Positions 63,412-64,000 of a DNA stretch of 64,000 nt are shown here, in pieces. Source of the stretch: Desulfosediminicola flagellatus (GTDB lineage: Bacteria > Desulfobacterota > Desulfobulbia > Desulfobulbales > Desulfocapsaceae); contig NZ_CP050698.1 of the NCBI RefSeq assembly GCF_005116655.2, positions 3,331,489 through 3,395,488 of the forward strand, read 5' to 3'. The position numbers were made by a program, and so were the translations under genes. Position 1 is the stretch's first letter, and every line of letters starts with the position of its first letter. Below the pieces are notes generated by a model. The model searched no databases and had not been told where the DNA came from. It was given only the letters and a program-made list of their open reading frames with translations.

Positions 63412-64000
63412 ATGAGCAACTCCGGCAATCAGCTTTTCACCCCTTTTAAACTCAAGAACTTCACTTTAAAAAACAGAATCGGTGTCGCCCCCATGACCAG
63501 AATGTCAGGTGGTGAAACATCCATCCCCCGTCAGGACGTTCTGGATTTCCTGGTGCGCAGAGCAGAGAATGGTTCCGCCATAGTATACACCGAAGCACTA
63601 GTAACTGATTTTGAGAGTGCTCAGGGGTATCCCGGACAAGCAAGAATTACAACCCAGGCACAAATTGATGCATGGAAACCAGTAGTCAAGGGAATCCAGC
63701 AAACAGGTGCTATTGCCGTTATGCAACTTTTCCATTGTGGTCGAATGGGCTGGCCTGAAGTCAATCCTGCGCGCAGACTCATTGCTCCAAGCCCCATTGC
63801 TCCAGCTCAAGATAATCCGCTTACGGGTACTCCTTATCCTGTCCCTGAAGAGATGACACAGTTTGATATCGATCACGTAATCAATGGATTTGTAGAAACA
63901 GTAAAGGGTGCTGTTGCAGCAGGATTTGACGGGATTGAAATTCATGGAGCACATGGATACCTGATAAGTCAGTTCCTCTCTGAGTACTCAAACACCCGAA
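63412..64000 (+). CDS. Old Yellow Enzyme-family NADH:flavin oxidoreductase (5' part)
   Basis: The frame starts at an ATG with AAAGGAG 7 nt upstream and runs off the window after 196 codons. It is the N-terminal half of an FMN TIM barrel: LFTPFKLKNFTLKNRIGVAPMTRMS, then EALVTDFESAQGYPGQARI, MQLFHCGR (Gln-His-Gly-Arg region) and GFDGIEIHGAHGYLISQFLS, which holds the conserved His pair that binds substrate. Relatives reduce activated alkenes. The substrate and C-terminus are outside the window. Confidence 0.9.
   Translation, partial: MSNSGNQLFTPFKLKNFTLKNRIGVAPMTRMSGGETSIPRQDVLDFLVRRAENGSAIVYTEALVTDFESAQGYPGQARITTQAQIDAWKPVVKGIQQTGAIAVMQLFHCGRMGWPEVNPARRLIAPSPIAPAQDNPLTGTPYPVPEEMTQFDIDHVINGFVETVKGAVAAGFDGIEIHGAHGYLISQFLSEYSNTR

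Noticed and set aside
1..64000. Search by eye for tRNA, rRNA, CRISPR arrays, prophage or complete insertion sequences.
   Set aside because: No cloverleaf with a GTTCGAATC-type arm, no regularly spaced repeats and no transposase or phage gene was found; a dedicated tool could still find a tRNA that I missed.

Overview
The window reads as one chromosomal segment of a Gram-negative, respiratory bacterium. The mix of genes fits Desulfobacterota best, perhaps a Desulfobulbales-like sulfate reducer: TauE/SafE exporter, soluble molybdopterin/iron-sulfur oxidoreductase, many sensor kinases, AapJQMP uptake and GntR-controlled histidine use. This placement is inference, because there is no rRNA or ribosomal protein to anchor it. 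I saw no tRNA, rRNA, CRISPR array, phage or intact insertion sequence. 54 protein genes are supported, two cut by the window edges.

Layout. 1-10 kb: a chemotaxis receptor and housekeeping genes (SDR, PpnN, a solitary TrpB, an IscA-like protein, a cold-shock/DUF1294 protein, a DegV protein). 10.3-14.7 kb: aapJQMP on the minus strand. 15.5-23.7 kb: a plus-strand nitrogen-scavenging locus with a polar-amino-acid-type ABC importer, a malate synthase-like protein, an (S)-ureidoglycine aminohydrolase, an M20 amidohydrolase and a GntR/FCD regulator. It is preceded by a good sigma-54 promoter candidate; the genes suggest ureide breakdown to ammonia and glyoxylate, with glyoxylate entering malate. 23.8-38.4 kb: mixed genes (SthA transhydrogenase, an orphan binding lipoprotein beside a hybrid histidine kinase, an RNA methyltransferase, small transporters, a nitrilase-family amidase, a K+ channel, a nitroreductase, a pirin, a Cys/Met-type PLP enzyme).

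38.8-53.1 kb: the most unusual region. It is a 14-kb co-directional run opening with a near-consensus sigma-54 promoter and an NtrC-type site about 110 bp upstream, and closing with an NtrC-family sigma-54 activator. Between them lie a membrane protein, a histidine kinase, a stand-alone receiver, a soluble molybdopterin oxidoreductase with its four-cluster ferredoxin subunit, a GAF/PAS/HisKA protein without a catalytic ATPase, a TauE/SafE exporter with a large extracytoplasmic domain, a small membrane protein, a PPDK-type phosphotransferase without an obvious PEP-binding barrel, and a dual-specificity phosphatase fused to a cysteine-rich YkgJ-like domain. I read it as a self-regulated, possibly sulfur-linked redox system with a write/erase phosphorylation pair.

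53.2-61.7 kb: a complete hut route (hutU, hutI and ftcD on minus; hutH and hutC on plus) with two CTTGTATATACAAG-type operators between the divergent promoters. 61.7-64 kb: small conserved proteins and the start of an Old Yellow Enzyme family gene. Several non-coding inverted-repeat elements resembling MITEs or REP units lie between genes; one supplies the stop codon of hutH.
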